A stretch of 58,216 nt of DNA, from positions 1 through 58,216 of the forward strand of contig CAYRZU010000012.1 in NCBI GenBank assembly GCA_964428895.1, given 5' to 3'. How positions within the stretch are numbered: the stretch's first letter is position 1; the number at the start of each line of letters is the position of its first letter. This document shows positions 25,870 to 34,550 of the stretch, in pieces. Source of the stretch: HyVt-337 sp964428895. GTDB taxonomy: Bacteria; Planctomycetota; Phycisphaerae; SM23-33. The notes beneath the pieces are model-generated. The model had not been told where the DNA came from. It worked only from the letters and a program-made list of their open reading frames with translations, and ran no database searches. The position numbers and the translations under genes are program-made.

Positions 25870-26928
25870 ATGAATTGGGATGCCAAACGAGTCGTGATCG
25901 CGGTGGCGGTCCTTGCCGCCGTCGTACTACTGATCTGGGCGCTGTCGACATCGTCCGATCAGCCCGAACCCATCGAACCGGCCAGCAACGGCCAGCAGCC
26001 CTCAACCTCGCCGGCGGGCCACGCCACGAACGACAATCCTCCCCCGCCCGGCGACCAGCCGGCCGACACGGACGCGGCCACCTTGGGCGCCCAGGCAACG
26101 GACAAGGTCGTTCACCACAACGGCCTGCCCGCCAACGAGGCCGAAGCCATCGCCGCTTTCGAAAAGGGCATGGCGGTGTTGGAATCGGACAAGATCGCCG
26201 CTCGCCGCGACGTATCCGCAGCCGTCCTGAGCGGCCACTTGCCGCCCGACCAGGCCGAATACGCCCGCGGGGTCCTGGCGGAACTGGCCAATGAGACGAT
26301 CTTCTCCCGTCGCATCTTCGACAACGACCCCTATGTCCAGCGATACAAGATGCAACCGGGCGACGTCCTATCCAAAGTCGAACGCAGCCTGAAGTTGCAC
26401 ATTCCGGTGGAACTGATTCTGAAGGTCAACCGCATCAGCGACGCCCGAAAGATCCAGGCCGGTCAAACGCTCAAGATGGTCAACGGCCCGTTCCACGCCA
26501 TCGTGTCCAAGAGCACGATGACCATGGACGTATTCCTCCACCGCGACGGGCTGGACCCGGTGTTCGTTCGCCGACTACCGGTCGGGCTCGGCAAGGATGA
26601 CGGTACGCCGGCCGGCCTATGGCGCATCAAACGCGGAGAGAAGGGCCGACAGGTCGCCTGGTATCCGCCGCCGTCCAGCGGACTGAAGGGCCGAATCAAC
26701 CGGGGCGAGCCGGACTACGCCTTCGGCGCCAAAGGCATCTGGATTCCGCTGGAAGGGCTCGACGAAAACACCGAAGGCCTGACCGATTACGGCATCCATA
26801 GCACCAACGACCCGTCCAGTATCGGCCGTGCTGAATCGCTGGGGTGCATCCGGCTGGGTGACGATGACATCGAGTTCGTCTACGCCACGCTCTACGAACA
26901 CTGGTCAACGGTCTTAGTCGTTCGGTAG
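25870..26928 (+). CDS. LysM-containing L,D-transpeptidase (YkuD family)
   Basis: A 352-residue envelope enzyme that would cross-link peptidoglycan or attach proteins to it. It starts with an N-terminal membrane anchor (about 8-26, VVIAVAVLAAVVLLIWAL), then a low-complexity Pro/Ser linker. A helical stretch leads to a LysM domain at about 157-205 (MQPGDVLSKVERSLKLHI, AGQTLKMVNG). The YkuD domain ends with the catalytic signature YGIHSTNDPSSIGRAES followed by LGCIRLGDDD, holding the His and nucleophilic Cys. ATG 25870 has TAGGAG upstream. Presence of this gene indicates a peptidoglycan wall. It converges on the lptD-like gene. Confidence 0.93.
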   Translation: MNWDAKRVVIAVAVLAAVVLLIWALSTSSDQPEPIEPASNGQQPSTSPAGHATNDNPPPPGDQPADTDAATLGAQATDKVVHHNGLPANEAEAIAAFEKGMAVLESDKIAARRDVSAAVLSGHLPPDQAEYARGVLAELANETIFSRRIFDNDPYVQRYKMQPGDVLSKVERSLKLHIPVELILKVNRISDARKIQAGQTLKMVNGPFHAIVSKSTMTMDVFLHRDGLDPVFVRRLPVGLGKDDGTPAGLWRIKRGEKGRQVAWYPPPSSGLKGRINRGEPDYAFGAKGIWIPLEGLDENTEGLTDYGIHSTNDPSSIGRAESLGCIRLGDDDIEFVYATLYEHWSTVLVVR

Positions 26929-26979
26929 AGGTCAGGTGGCGGAGACCTTTGGCCGCCGCGGAGAACCCCCTCGCCCGGG

Positions 26980-29900
26980 CTAGTTCTTGTCGCTACGTTC
27001 CGACAGGGCCATAGGCCCGGTGTCGATAGCGACTTCCGGAATGCCTTCCGGCCAAATCTGCAGCATCACCGTCAGGTCGTCCCACCGAGCGTCGTAGGCG
27101 ACCGTCATGCCCACGTACCACCGCGGGAACTTCCGGATGATCGTGAATTTGGTCGCCAGATTCGTCCCGCCGTCGTAATCGAAATCGTACTGCTGAAGCG
27201 CCCGGATCGAGTACTTCCGGTTGATCTGGTACTTGGCCGCCAGGGTCAGAATCGCCGACTCCAGATCACGGATCGTCCGAACGCCGACGTAGTACTCCAG
27301 ACGCGGGTCCCGTTTGACGGCGAAGCCAAAGCCGCTTCGGCCAAGGTCCCCTTCGTCGATATCCCAGTTCAACATCGCCAGGAAGGTCGTCGCGTCGGAG
27401 ATGTGCCACGTGTAGTCGATGTTGACAGCGTTCCGGGCCAGGCTGTATTCGGGCCGCGACGTGAACATCCGCCCGTCGGCGGACGGCTGGAACTGATCGT
27501 TCGCCGAGAATAGCTGCAGGAACACGCCTAGGCGCATCCAGTCGACGGTTCGCATCTTGCCCGGCCGACCGCGTTTGGTCTGCAGGCGTTGGTGAGCGCC
27601 GATGGAAATGCCGCTGACGGACTCCATGTCGGTCTCGATACCTTCCGTCAGCGGGTACAGATCGTTGGGATCCGCCGTCGAGCCGGCCAACCAGGCAACC
27701 ACTTCCGGGGTGATAATGTGCTTGAGCTTGTTGACGTCCCAGAAGCGACTGTGGGCGTTGTTGTAGATTCGCCACAGGTGCGTGTTGGCCCGGACGCCGA
27801 CTTCGCCGTAGACGCGGTTGTTCTTGCCGCCAGCCGGCTTGGCTGACCACACGTCGCCGCGGCCCGCCACGTAGGGAACGACATTGAACGGCCCCGGATG
27901 GAGGGGGTAGTCGATCTCGCCCCGTGCATCGAGCCGGCCCATCCAGTTGCTGTCCTCGGGAATCGACGTGCCCATGCGTTGCATGCGTCGCCGGTCCGCC
28001 TGCTCCAGATGCGCCGGCCGCCAGCGTTTCAGGCCCGCCCGGGCCTCACCGAAACCGGTCAGTTGATCCCCCATCAACGATTCACCCACGATGCGCCCGG
28101 CCACTTCCGGCAGGGATTCCGTCTGCGTCACCCAGCGAATCAGCCGAGCCTGCATCAACACATCCACCGCCCAGTTGTCTCGCTGTTTCTTGGCGTATAG
28201 CAGCGTCTCTTGTTCCTTGCCCGACCAAAACTCATCTCGGAAGTACTTCTGCAGATAGTCCCGGTCGGAGTAGACACTGAACTCAAACTGCATCTGCCAG
28301 TCTCTGGGCAGGAACTGCTTGTGCCGCCACTGAACCCATCCTCGTTCCGTGGGCGCATCTTGCTTCTTGTTCTTCTGGCCGAACTCGTCTTCGCTCTCCT
28401 GGTTCATGATGCCCCAGGCCCGAGCGTAGCCGGTGTAGTTCTCTCGCTCGTACTTGATCTCCGAGCCCACCTCGGCGCCGTCACGGTAGTTCAGGTGCAG
28501 TCGGCCGTCAAAGCCTTCCGGCTCGGCCAACCCGAAGAAGCGGAACAGGTTCCACCGCGTCCGAACGTTAAATCCGGTCTGAGCGTCCAGACCGACACTG
28601 ATCCGTCGCAGCGCGGTGTGCCCCTGCTCGAAATCCCCCTGGTGGTAGGGTGTGTAGAACAACGGCACCTGCCGCACGTGAAACACGGCGTGTTTCATCT
28701 TGGCGTGCATTCGCCGTTGGCTGATTCGCGCCCCGGTCGCATCGTAGGCGGTCTTATCCATCATGTAGATGGTCTGGGCGCCGAAATGATAGGTCGGGCT
28801 CTTGAACTCGCTGGTCGAGACCTTCGCGTCCCTGAACCACGTCTCCCGGGCCGAAAGAATCCGGCCTTCCTTGGCGCGAACGTAGATCGGGATGTCTCGC
28901 TGTTCCTGGACGGTTCGGTAGACCGGATTGATCATCACCGCGCGGTCGGTGGTGAAGTCGTAGTAGACTTCCTCGGCCCGCATGAACCCTTCGCCCCGGA
29001 TCACGCGGACATCGCCGTACAAGTAAACGCCAACGATCGTCTCTCGGCCGGGCTTGGGCCGCTCGGTGCTCTGCGGATGGTGGCTGTCCTTGGCGGGAAC
29101 GGGCTCGCCGTCTTCACCAAAGACCTGGCTGAATACCACCGCTTCCTCGGCGACCAGTTCCAGGTATTTCTCACCCTCGTGGACGCTCTGGGACAGATAG
29201 ATCCCCGCGGTGAAGACCGTCACGCGACGCCCGCCCTCGCCAACTTCTTCGGAGAGCATCTTGCCGGCCCAGAAACTCACCGGGCCCGGGCGTTTCTGCA
29301 TGTTGGCTTTGGCCCCCGGCAGCGGCAGCGTGTTTTTCGGTTTGGTCGTCGTAACGGTGGTCGAGTCGGGAGCGACATCGGCGCCGCTGTTCTCGTCAAC
29401 CACGCGGAACGGCATGGCGCCATCGCCGGTGGCGGAGTCCGAACCGTCTTTATCGTCGTCGGCGTCGGTACCCGTATCGGGCTCGGCCTTGTCGACATCC
29501 GTTCGGTCCGTGGGCTTGACATCGGTCCGTAGAAGGGTCGGCACGAGCTTGCTGTCGGTGTCGTCATCACCGGGGAGGTCCAAGGCGCCATCGTCCGTTT
29601 GGTCGTCGGCGTCGACACCGTCGCCCTTTCGCACTTTGGTCGCGCGGACATAGAGCGGGAAGTCGCGTAGCGGCTCGGTCGAAGACGGCCCGACGACTTC
29701 CACGCCGCCCTGAACGAAGAAAACCTGATAAACGGTCTTCCCGCCGATTTCCCCGACCCCAGGCTCGGTGAGTTTGGCGTTGCCTTCACCATAAACGCGA
29801 ATCTCATGGCGAGGGCCGTCGGCAGCCTTGCGGGAGAGGATCCAAATCACGCCATCCCGACCGGTCACCACCCGTTGACCGACCGTGATCTTGAAGTCAC

Positions 29901-30081
29901 CCAGGACAACCGTGACCTGCTCCCCCTGGTCTTCGAAGGCGTTGATTTGGCGGCCGGAGATCACGACGTCCGTCTGGACGTAGTCCTCCTGGTCCGCGAC
30001 CGACCAGCCGGTCCACGCCAGGGTGGCTACAAATACACATGCGTGCAGCATCACTGCACTTATGACGCCATCTCTGTTCAT
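26980..30081 (-). CDS. lptD: LptD/OstA-like outer-membrane LPS assembly protein
   Basis: A 1033-residue secreted protein. A signal peptide covers about residues 1-30 (MNRDGVISAVMLHACVFVAT...). An OstA/LptA-like N-terminal domain follows (VVISGRQINAFEDQGEQVTV, GRDGVIWILSRKAADG). Then an unusual Asp/Thr-rich low-complexity insert (about 160-260) and a second OstA-like region. The long C-terminal half is rich in alternating beta strands ending in aromatic residues, as in outer-membrane barrels, with YTPYHQGD matching the LptD barrel entry region. In the family, LptD inserts LPS in the outer leaflet. The start ATG 30081 (AGAGG upstream) was chosen for the signal peptide. It has its own good promoter. 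Family assignment is confident, function inferred. Confidence 0.75.
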   Translation of the reverse strand: MNRDGVISAVMLHACVFVATLAWTGWSVADQEDYVQTDVVISGRQINAFEDQGEQVTVVLGDFKITVGQRVVTGRDGVIWILSRKAADGPRHEIRVYGEGNAKLTEPGVGEIGGKTVYQVFFVQGGVEVVGPSSTEPLRDFPLYVRATKVRKGDGVDADDQTDDGALDLPGDDDTDSKLVPTLLRTDVKPTDRTDVDKAEPDTGTDADDDKDGSDSATGDGAMPFRVVDENSGADVAPDSTTVTTTKPKNTLPLPGAKANMQKRPGPVSFWAGKMLSEEVGEGGRRVTVFTAGIYLSQSVHEGEKYLELVAEEAVVFSQVFGEDGEPVPAKDSHHPQSTERPKPGRETIVGVYLYGDVRVIRGEGFMRAEEVYYDFTTDRAVMINPVYRTVQEQRDIPIYVRAKEGRILSARETWFRDAKVSTSEFKSPTYHFGAQTIYMMDKTAYDATGARISQRRMHAKMKHAVFHVRQVPLFYTPYHQGDFEQGHTALRRISVGLDAQTGFNVRTRWNLFRFFGLAEPEGFDGRLHLNYRDGAEVGSEIKYERENYTGYARAWGIMNQESEDEFGQKNKKQDAPTERGWVQWRHKQFLPRDWQMQFEFSVYSDRDYLQKYFRDEFWSGKEQETLLYAKKQRDNWAVDVLMQARLIRWVTQTESLPEVAGRIVGESLMGDQLTGFGEARAGLKRWRPAHLEQADRRRMQRMGTSIPEDSNWMGRLDARGEIDYPLHPGPFNVVPYVAGRGDVWSAKPAGGKNNRVYGEVGVRANTHLWRIYNNAHSRFWDVNKLKHIITPEVVAWLAGSTADPNDLYPLTEGIETDMESVSGISIGAHQRLQTKRGRPGKMRTVDWMRLGVFLQLFSANDQFQPSADGRMFTSRPEYSLARNAVNIDYTWHISDATTFLAMLNWDIDEGDLGRSGFGFAVKRDPRLEYYVGVRTIRDLESAILTLAAKYQINRKYSIRALQQYDFDYDGGTNLATKFTIIRKFPRWYVGMTVAYDARWDDLTVMLQIWPEGIPEVAIDTGPMALSERSDKN

Positions 30082-30189
30082 GCAACCTCTTGTGGCGGCT
30101 GGCGAGCCGCCGTCCAACGGGCCCTGCCGGCGCGATCCAAAACCATACAGAGGATTTTGGGGGGATCGGCGGGCCGATTGAATTAGCAT

Positions 30190-30217
30190 ATTTTACGTTC
30201 GGGGCCGGGCAAGTCAA
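30190..30217 (-). promoter_or_regulatory. Promoter of the lptD-like gene
   Basis: TTGACT (30212-30217) and TAAAAT (30190-30195) on the minus strand are 16 bases apart, each one mismatch from consensus. The transcript would begin near 30183 and have a leader of about 100 bases. Confidence 0.68.
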
Positions 30218-30266
30218 TCGCCAGGTGTGTTATTTTTCCTAGATTGCCGCTCGGGGGGGCGCGGGG

Positions 30267-30295
30267 TTGCTCGACGCCCACAGATCGGCCATAAT
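30267..30295 (+). promoter_or_regulatory. Candidate promoter for the 30361 gene
   Basis: TTGCTC (30267-30272), 17 bases, then CATAAT (30290-30295) on the plus strand. The -10 is one mismatch from consensus, the -35 is weak. It lies 65 bases before the ATG, divergent from the lptD promoter. Confidence 0.35.
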
Positions 30296-30360
30296 TCGAT
30301 AATCTGTTTCTTGGACTTACGAGCACGCGGGCCCGCCGGCCCCAGTTGAAAGGACCTGCC

Positions 30361-30771
30361 ATGACCGATTTGGACCCCAAGGCATTGCAGGAGGAACTGG
30401 ACCACTATCACGCCGAGCGCGAGAAGATCCGGGCCCTCATCGGCCAAATCGGCGGCGCGGGCTTCTCCAAAAGAGACCGCATTATCAACCTGGTCTTCAT
30501 CGGGTTGGTCGCCATCCTGTTCAGTTGGGACCTCTGCCTCCACTTCGGCGCCTTGCCGGAATCGTTCCGCCAGGCCCTGCCGCCACTGATCTCTCTGGAG
30601 ACAGCCATTCTGTTGGTCTCAGTCAAGATCATCTGGATGATGCACCAGCAGGCCCGGGTCGAGCACTTCCAGTTCTGGATCCTCAACTCCATTGAGTTCC
30701 GCCTGAACGAAATGGCCAAACGATTCCGGACGATCGAGAAGGCCCTTAAGAAAGATGACGACTCGTCCTGA
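30361..30771 (+). CDS. Small two-span membrane protein with charged ends
   Basis: A 136-residue protein of unknown function. The first 40 residues are acidic/basic and helical (DPKALQEELDHYHAEREKIR), possibly a coiled coil. Two membrane spans follow (about 41-62, IINLVFIGLVAILFSWDL, and 79-101). The rest is a helical, charged cytoplasmic tail (RLNEMAKRFRTIEKALKKDD). ATG 30361 has AAAGGA eight bases upstream; a TTG five codons earlier is less likely. It is followed 85 bp later by the tandem NDK-like gene on the same strand. Nothing in it was recognised as a known family. Confidence 0.7.
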   Translation: MTDLDPKALQEELDHYHAEREKIRALIGQIGGAGFSKRDRIINLVFIGLVAILFSWDLCLHFGALPESFRQALPPLISLETAILLVSVKIIWMMHQQARVEHFQFWILNSIEFRLNEMAKRFRTIEKALKKDDDSS

Positions 30772-30856
30772 CCGCGTTGCGTCTTGCCCACCAGGCCGGA
30801 TGGCACTATCCTGCGGCATCGGACCACGAGCCGAACTTCACAAACGGAGAATCGTC

Positions 30857-32029
30857 GTGACGGAGCAACTGGCCTACGCACTGATCACACCCTATAGCCT
30901 GTTCAAGAGCCGGACCGGCGGCATCATCGGACGACTGCTGGCGTCGAAGGAACTGGAGCTGATCGGCACGCGCATGTACGTGCTGTCCGACGAGTTCCTC
31001 GGCCAGTACAAGGACATCCTCTGCCCGCCCGACACCGAGCCCGCCATCCGCCAAGCCTGGCACACCTACATCGACCAATCGCTTCGCCAGCAGAATGCCT
31101 GGGGCTCCCTGCCCCGGTGCATGTTCATGCTATTCCGCGGCGACAACGCCGTCCGCCATCTCAAGGAAGACATCATCGGGCGGTTCACCGAAGAACCCGT
31201 CGGCGATACGGTCCGCGGCACCTTTGGCGACTTCATCCGCGACGAGCAAGGGCACATCCACTACTTCGAGCCGGCCGTCATCACCTGCCCCGATGCCGCC
31301 CTCAACAACGCCCACCTCAAGCTGTTTGCCGACTATGCCCTGACCGACGGCGGCCTGCTGAACGGGCGAATCGACTACGGCCAGAAGCCCCAAGTCTCTC
31401 TGGTCATCCTCAAGCCCGACAACTTCTACCGCCCCAGCCGCCGGCCGGGGAACATCGTCGACACCTTCTCGCTGACGGGATTGCGAATCGTCGCCGCCAA
31501 GTTGTTCGGCATGACGGTCGCCCAGGGCGAGCAGTTCTACGGCCCCTTGAAGGACATCTTCGTCAACAAGCTGCAGTTCCTGGTCAGCAAGGTGGCGCAA
31601 GAACGTCTCCAGGGCGCGTTCGACTTCGAGTTCACCTCGGCCGATGGCGAGAAGATTGGCGAAATGTTGGCCGAGCGAAACGCCACCACCGAATTCAACA
31701 AGATTGTGGAATACATGACCGGCGTTCATCCCGACACGGTTCCGGCGGACCAGAAGGCCACGGCCGGCGAGGCCCGCTGCTTGGCCATGCTCTATGAAGG
31801 CGTCGATGCCATCGACAAGATCCGCACGGTCCTCGGCTCGACCGACCCTTCCAAGGCCGAGCCCGGTACGGTCCGAAGCGACTTCGGCCTGGACCTCATG
31901 CGAAACGGCGCCCACGCATCGGACTCCGAGGAGAACGCCTTGCGCGAACGTCAGATCGTCGGCCTGGCCGAGCCCGAACAGGGCACCTGCGACATCAAGC
32001 AGATCATCGACGACTACCTCGCCTCCTGA
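30857..32029 (+). CDS. Tandem nucleoside-diphosphate kinase-like protein
   Basis: A 390-residue protein built from two NDK-like halves; ordinary NDK is about 140 residues. NDK makes NTPs from NDPs through a phosphohistidine. The C-terminal half keeps family motifs: VSLVILKPDNF (about 180), LTGLRIVAAKLFGMT, then LYEGVDAIDKIRTVLGSTDP, KAEPGTVRSDFG and NGAHASDS, where H353 matches the phospho-accepting His. About 50 extra residues are inserted after FYGPLKDIF. The N-terminal half has the same order (ALITPYSLFKSRTGGIIGRL, LFRGDNAVRHLKEDIIG, VGDTVRGTFGDF) but no His at the active-site position (PAVITCPD), so it looks catalytically dead. GTG 30857 follows CGGAGA. An MBL hydrolase gene follows after 15 bp. 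Confidence 0.78.
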   Translation: MTEQLAYALITPYSLFKSRTGGIIGRLLASKELELIGTRMYVLSDEFLGQYKDILCPPDTEPAIRQAWHTYIDQSLRQQNAWGSLPRCMFMLFRGDNAVRHLKEDIIGRFTEEPVGDTVRGTFGDFIRDEQGHIHYFEPAVITCPDAALNNAHLKLFADYALTDGGLLNGRIDYGQKPQVSLVILKPDNFYRPSRRPGNIVDTFSLTGLRIVAAKLFGMTVAQGEQFYGPLKDIFVNKLQFLVSKVAQERLQGAFDFEFTSADGEKIGEMLAERNATTEFNKIVEYMTGVHPDTVPADQKATAGEARCLAMLYEGVDAIDKIRTVLGSTDPSKAEPGTVRSDFGLDLMRNGAHASDSEENALRERQIVGLAEPEQGTCDIKQIIDDYLAS

Positions 32030-32044
32030 CCGACCCCCAGCCCC

Positions 32045-32674
32045 ATGCCGCTGACCATCGACACACTCGTGACCGGCCCGATGGCGGTCAACACCTACCT
32101 ACTGCGGTGTGATGACGTCTGCGTGGTGGTCGACCCCGGCGGCATGGTCAACGACCCCTTGCTCGCCTTCTTGCAGCGCAACCAGATCACCCCTCAAGCC
32201 ATCTGGCTGACGCACGGCCACGGCGACCACATTGCGGGTGTGGCCGCGCTCAAGGACGCCTTCCCCACCGTCCAATTGATCTGCCCCGAAGCGGACGCGC
32301 CCATGCTGAACGAGCCCCAGTGGAACCTATCGGCGTCGTTCGGCCTGTCGGTCGTAGCGCCCCAACCGGATCGATTGATCCGCCCCGGCGATTCACTGAC
32401 CGTCGGAACGGCCCGATGGCAGGTGCTGGATACGTCCGGCCACACTCCCGGCGGCGTCAGCCACTACTGCTCGGCCGAATCGGCCGTCCTGACCGGTGAC
32501 GCCCTCTTTGCCGGTAGCATCGGCCGGACCGACGTCCCCGGCGCCGACGGGCGGAAGCTGCTACAAACCATCCGCGACGCCCTCCTGCCCTTGCCGGATG
32601 AGACCAACGTCTTGCCCGGTCACGGACCGGGCTCGACGATCGGCCGCGAACGACAGGGCAACCCATTTCTGTAG
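32045..32674 (+). CDS. MBL-fold metallohydrolase (glyoxalase II-like)
   Basis: A 209-residue metallo-beta-lactamase-fold hydrolase. Metal motifs: THGHGDHIAG near 57, GHTPGG near 138, TGDALFAGSIGRTD near 155 and the final PGHGPGSTI. The order and length match the short YcbL-like group of hydroxyacylglutathione hydrolases, which lack the C-terminal glutathione-binding domain, so the true thioester substrate is unclear. No signal peptide; cytoplasmic. ATG 32045 lies 15 bp after the NDK-like gene, so they are likely co-transcribed. Confidence 0.88.
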   Translation: MPLTIDTLVTGPMAVNTYLLRCDDVCVVVDPGGMVNDPLLAFLQRNQITPQAIWLTHGHGDHIAGVAALKDAFPTVQLICPEADAPMLNEPQWNLSASFGLSVVAPQPDRLIRPGDSLTVGTARWQVLDTSGHTPGGVSHYCSAESAVLTGDALFAGSIGRTDVPGADGRKLLQTIRDALLPLPDETNVLPGHGPGSTIGRERQGNPFL

Positions 32675-32716
32675 CGATCGCCACACGGCCGCGCCGCCTT
32701 GGCGGGGGGAATTGAC

Positions 32717-32744
32717 TTGACCGTTCAAGGAATGCCGCTACCAT
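32717..32744 (+). promoter_or_regulatory. Candidate promoter for the FHA-GAF histidine kinase
   Basis: TTGACC (32717-32722), 16 bases, then TACCAT (32739-32744). It lies 73 bp before the kinase start and after the MBL gene, so the kinase probably has its own transcript. Confidence 0.42.
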
Positions 32745-32816
32745 AGCCGAATACCCCTAGGTGCTGTCGCTGGATGCGGTTATCCGGGGCTGGCATTTTC
32801 GAGGAATCTTCCAGCT

Positions 32817-34529
32817 ATGGCAGGTGTTTGTGCCCTGCCAGAAGACGCCAAGCGGGTCATCCATAGGTCGTTTTTCGTGGCAACCATTCACGTCATTCAA
32901 GGACCGGACAAGGGACGCCGTTTCGAACTGGCTAACCAGGGCGAGAACGTCGTCGGGCGCCGGGACTCCAGCGTCGAACTGACCGACAACACCGTCTCGC
33001 GGCAGCATTTTCGCCTGACGCGTGACGGTGGCAACTGGCGGCTGGACGATCTGGGCTCGGCGAACGGCACGTTCCTCAACGGCGTGCGGGTGGGCAAGTC
33101 CATGCCCGTTCAGCCGGGCGACCAGATCCGCTGCGGCCGATCGTTGCTGGTCTTCGCCAAAGGCGATGAAGCCGCCCCGGGCATGGGCGGTGTCGATCTC
33201 GACGACGAGGGCCGACTGGTCGACGCGGCCATCGTGGCGACCGTCCCCAGTAGTGAAGACTCGGTCATCATCCCCACCCCCGAAGCCGGCGCCGAAGCCA
33301 TCGGCAACCTGCGTATCCTGTACCAGTTCATCGCCGAGACCAGTTCCATCTTCGACGTAGACGTTCTGCTCAAGCGAACGCTGGAGAAGGTCTTTGAGAT
33401 TCTCAAGGCGGACCGCGGCTTCATCATGCTCGTGGACGAAACCGAAGAGCCCGAGGACCAGCCGCAACGCCTCCTGCTGAAGGCCTCCAAGGTCACCGGC
33501 AATGATCAACCCACCGAAACGCCGGTCTCCCGAACCATCATCAACGAGGTTATCCGCAATCAGGTTGGCGTGCTCAGCTCCAACGCCATGGGCGACAAGC
33601 GATTCACGGCCGGCAAGAGCGTGCACGACTTCTCGATTCGCTCGGCCATCTGCGTGCCCATCAAAGGACGCGAGGGCATCCTGGGCGTGATCCACGTCGA
33701 TTGCAGCGTCTCCGACCACACCTACTCCACCGAGCAGCTTCGATTGCTGACGGCCATCGGGTACCAGACCGGCCTGGCTATCGAAAACGTTCGCCTGCAC
33801 GAGGCAACGGTTCAATCCGAACGCCTCGCCGCCGTCGGCGAGACCGTCGCGGTGCTGAGCCACCACACCAAGAATATCCTGCAGGCCCTCCAGGCCGGTA
33901 TCGACGTGGTGGAGTCCGGCCTGCAGACCGACGACCTCGCCAAGGCCAACCAGGCCTGGCCCATCGTTCAGCGCGGGCTGAAGCGAACCAACGACTTGAT
34001 CTTCAACATGCTCGCGTTCTCCAAGGAGCGAAAGCCGCAGCGCGAGGAGATCAATGTCAACACCGTTATCGAGGAGTGCCTCGCGATGATCGCCTCCCAG
34101 GCCGATGAGGTCGGCGTGGCGGTCGTCAACGACTTGGACGACCTGCCGCCCATCGCCGCGGATTCCGCCGGCCTGCAGCACGCGGTGCTCAATCTGCTAA
34201 CCAACGCCCTCGACGCCGTCGAAGAGCAGGTCGGCATCATCACCGTCCGCAGCCGCTACGATTCCATGAATCGCAACATCATCGTTGAGGCCATTGACAA
34301 CGGCAGCGGCATCCCTGACGAGCAGATAGAGAGCATCTTCAAGCCCTTCTTCTCCGCCAAGGGTCAGCAGGGAACCGGCCTGGGCCTAGCCGTCGCCAAG
34401 AAGATCGTCGAGGAACACGGCGGGGATATCAGCGTGGAGACCACCCTTGGTGAGGGGACCAACTTCACCATCACCCTACCCATCATGGCCAGCGGCGACG
34501 CCACCGACACCATGGTTCCTTCCTCGTAG
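32817..34529 (+). CDS. FHA-GAF sensor histidine kinase
   Basis: A 570-residue soluble histidine kinase without membrane segments. An FHA domain at about 25-115 would bind phosphothreonine (VGRRDSSVEL, TVSRQHFRL, DLGSANGTFLNG). A GAF domain lies at about 175-325 (RTLEKVFEILKADRGFIMLV ... GLAIENVRLHEA). The phosphoacceptor box reads VLSHHTKNILQAL (H349 or H350), the NtrB-like variant. The HATPase domain has an N box (HAVLNLLTNALDA), G1 DNGSGIP and G2 GTGLGLAVAKKI. It ends without a receiver, so a separate response regulator, not seen here, is expected. Start ATG 32817 is uncertain; GTG 32877 is an alternative right before the FHA domain. It converges on gyrA. Confidence 0.88.
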   Translation: MAGVCALPEDAKRVIHRSFFVATIHVIQGPDKGRRFELANQGENVVGRRDSSVELTDNTVSRQHFRLTRDGGNWRLDDLGSANGTFLNGVRVGKSMPVQPGDQIRCGRSLLVFAKGDEAAPGMGGVDLDDEGRLVDAAIVATVPSSEDSVIIPTPEAGAEAIGNLRILYQFIAETSSIFDVDVLLKRTLEKVFEILKADRGFIMLVDETEEPEDQPQRLLLKASKVTGNDQPTETPVSRTIINEVIRNQVGVLSSNAMGDKRFTAGKSVHDFSIRSAICVPIKGREGILGVIHVDCSVSDHTYSTEQLRLLTAIGYQTGLAIENVRLHEATVQSERLAAVGETVAVLSHHTKNILQALQAGIDVVESGLQTDDLAKANQAWPIVQRGLKRTNDLIFNMLAFSKERKPQREEINVNTVIEECLAMIASQADEVGVAVVNDLDDLPPIAADSAGLQHAVLNLLTNALDAVEEQVGIITVRSRYDSMNRNIIVEAIDNGSGIPDEQIESIFKPFFSAKGQQGTGLGLAVAKKIVEEHGGDISVETTLGEGTNFTITLPIMASGDATDTMVPSS

Positions 34530-34550
34530 CGGCCCTGTCCCCCCGTCGCG

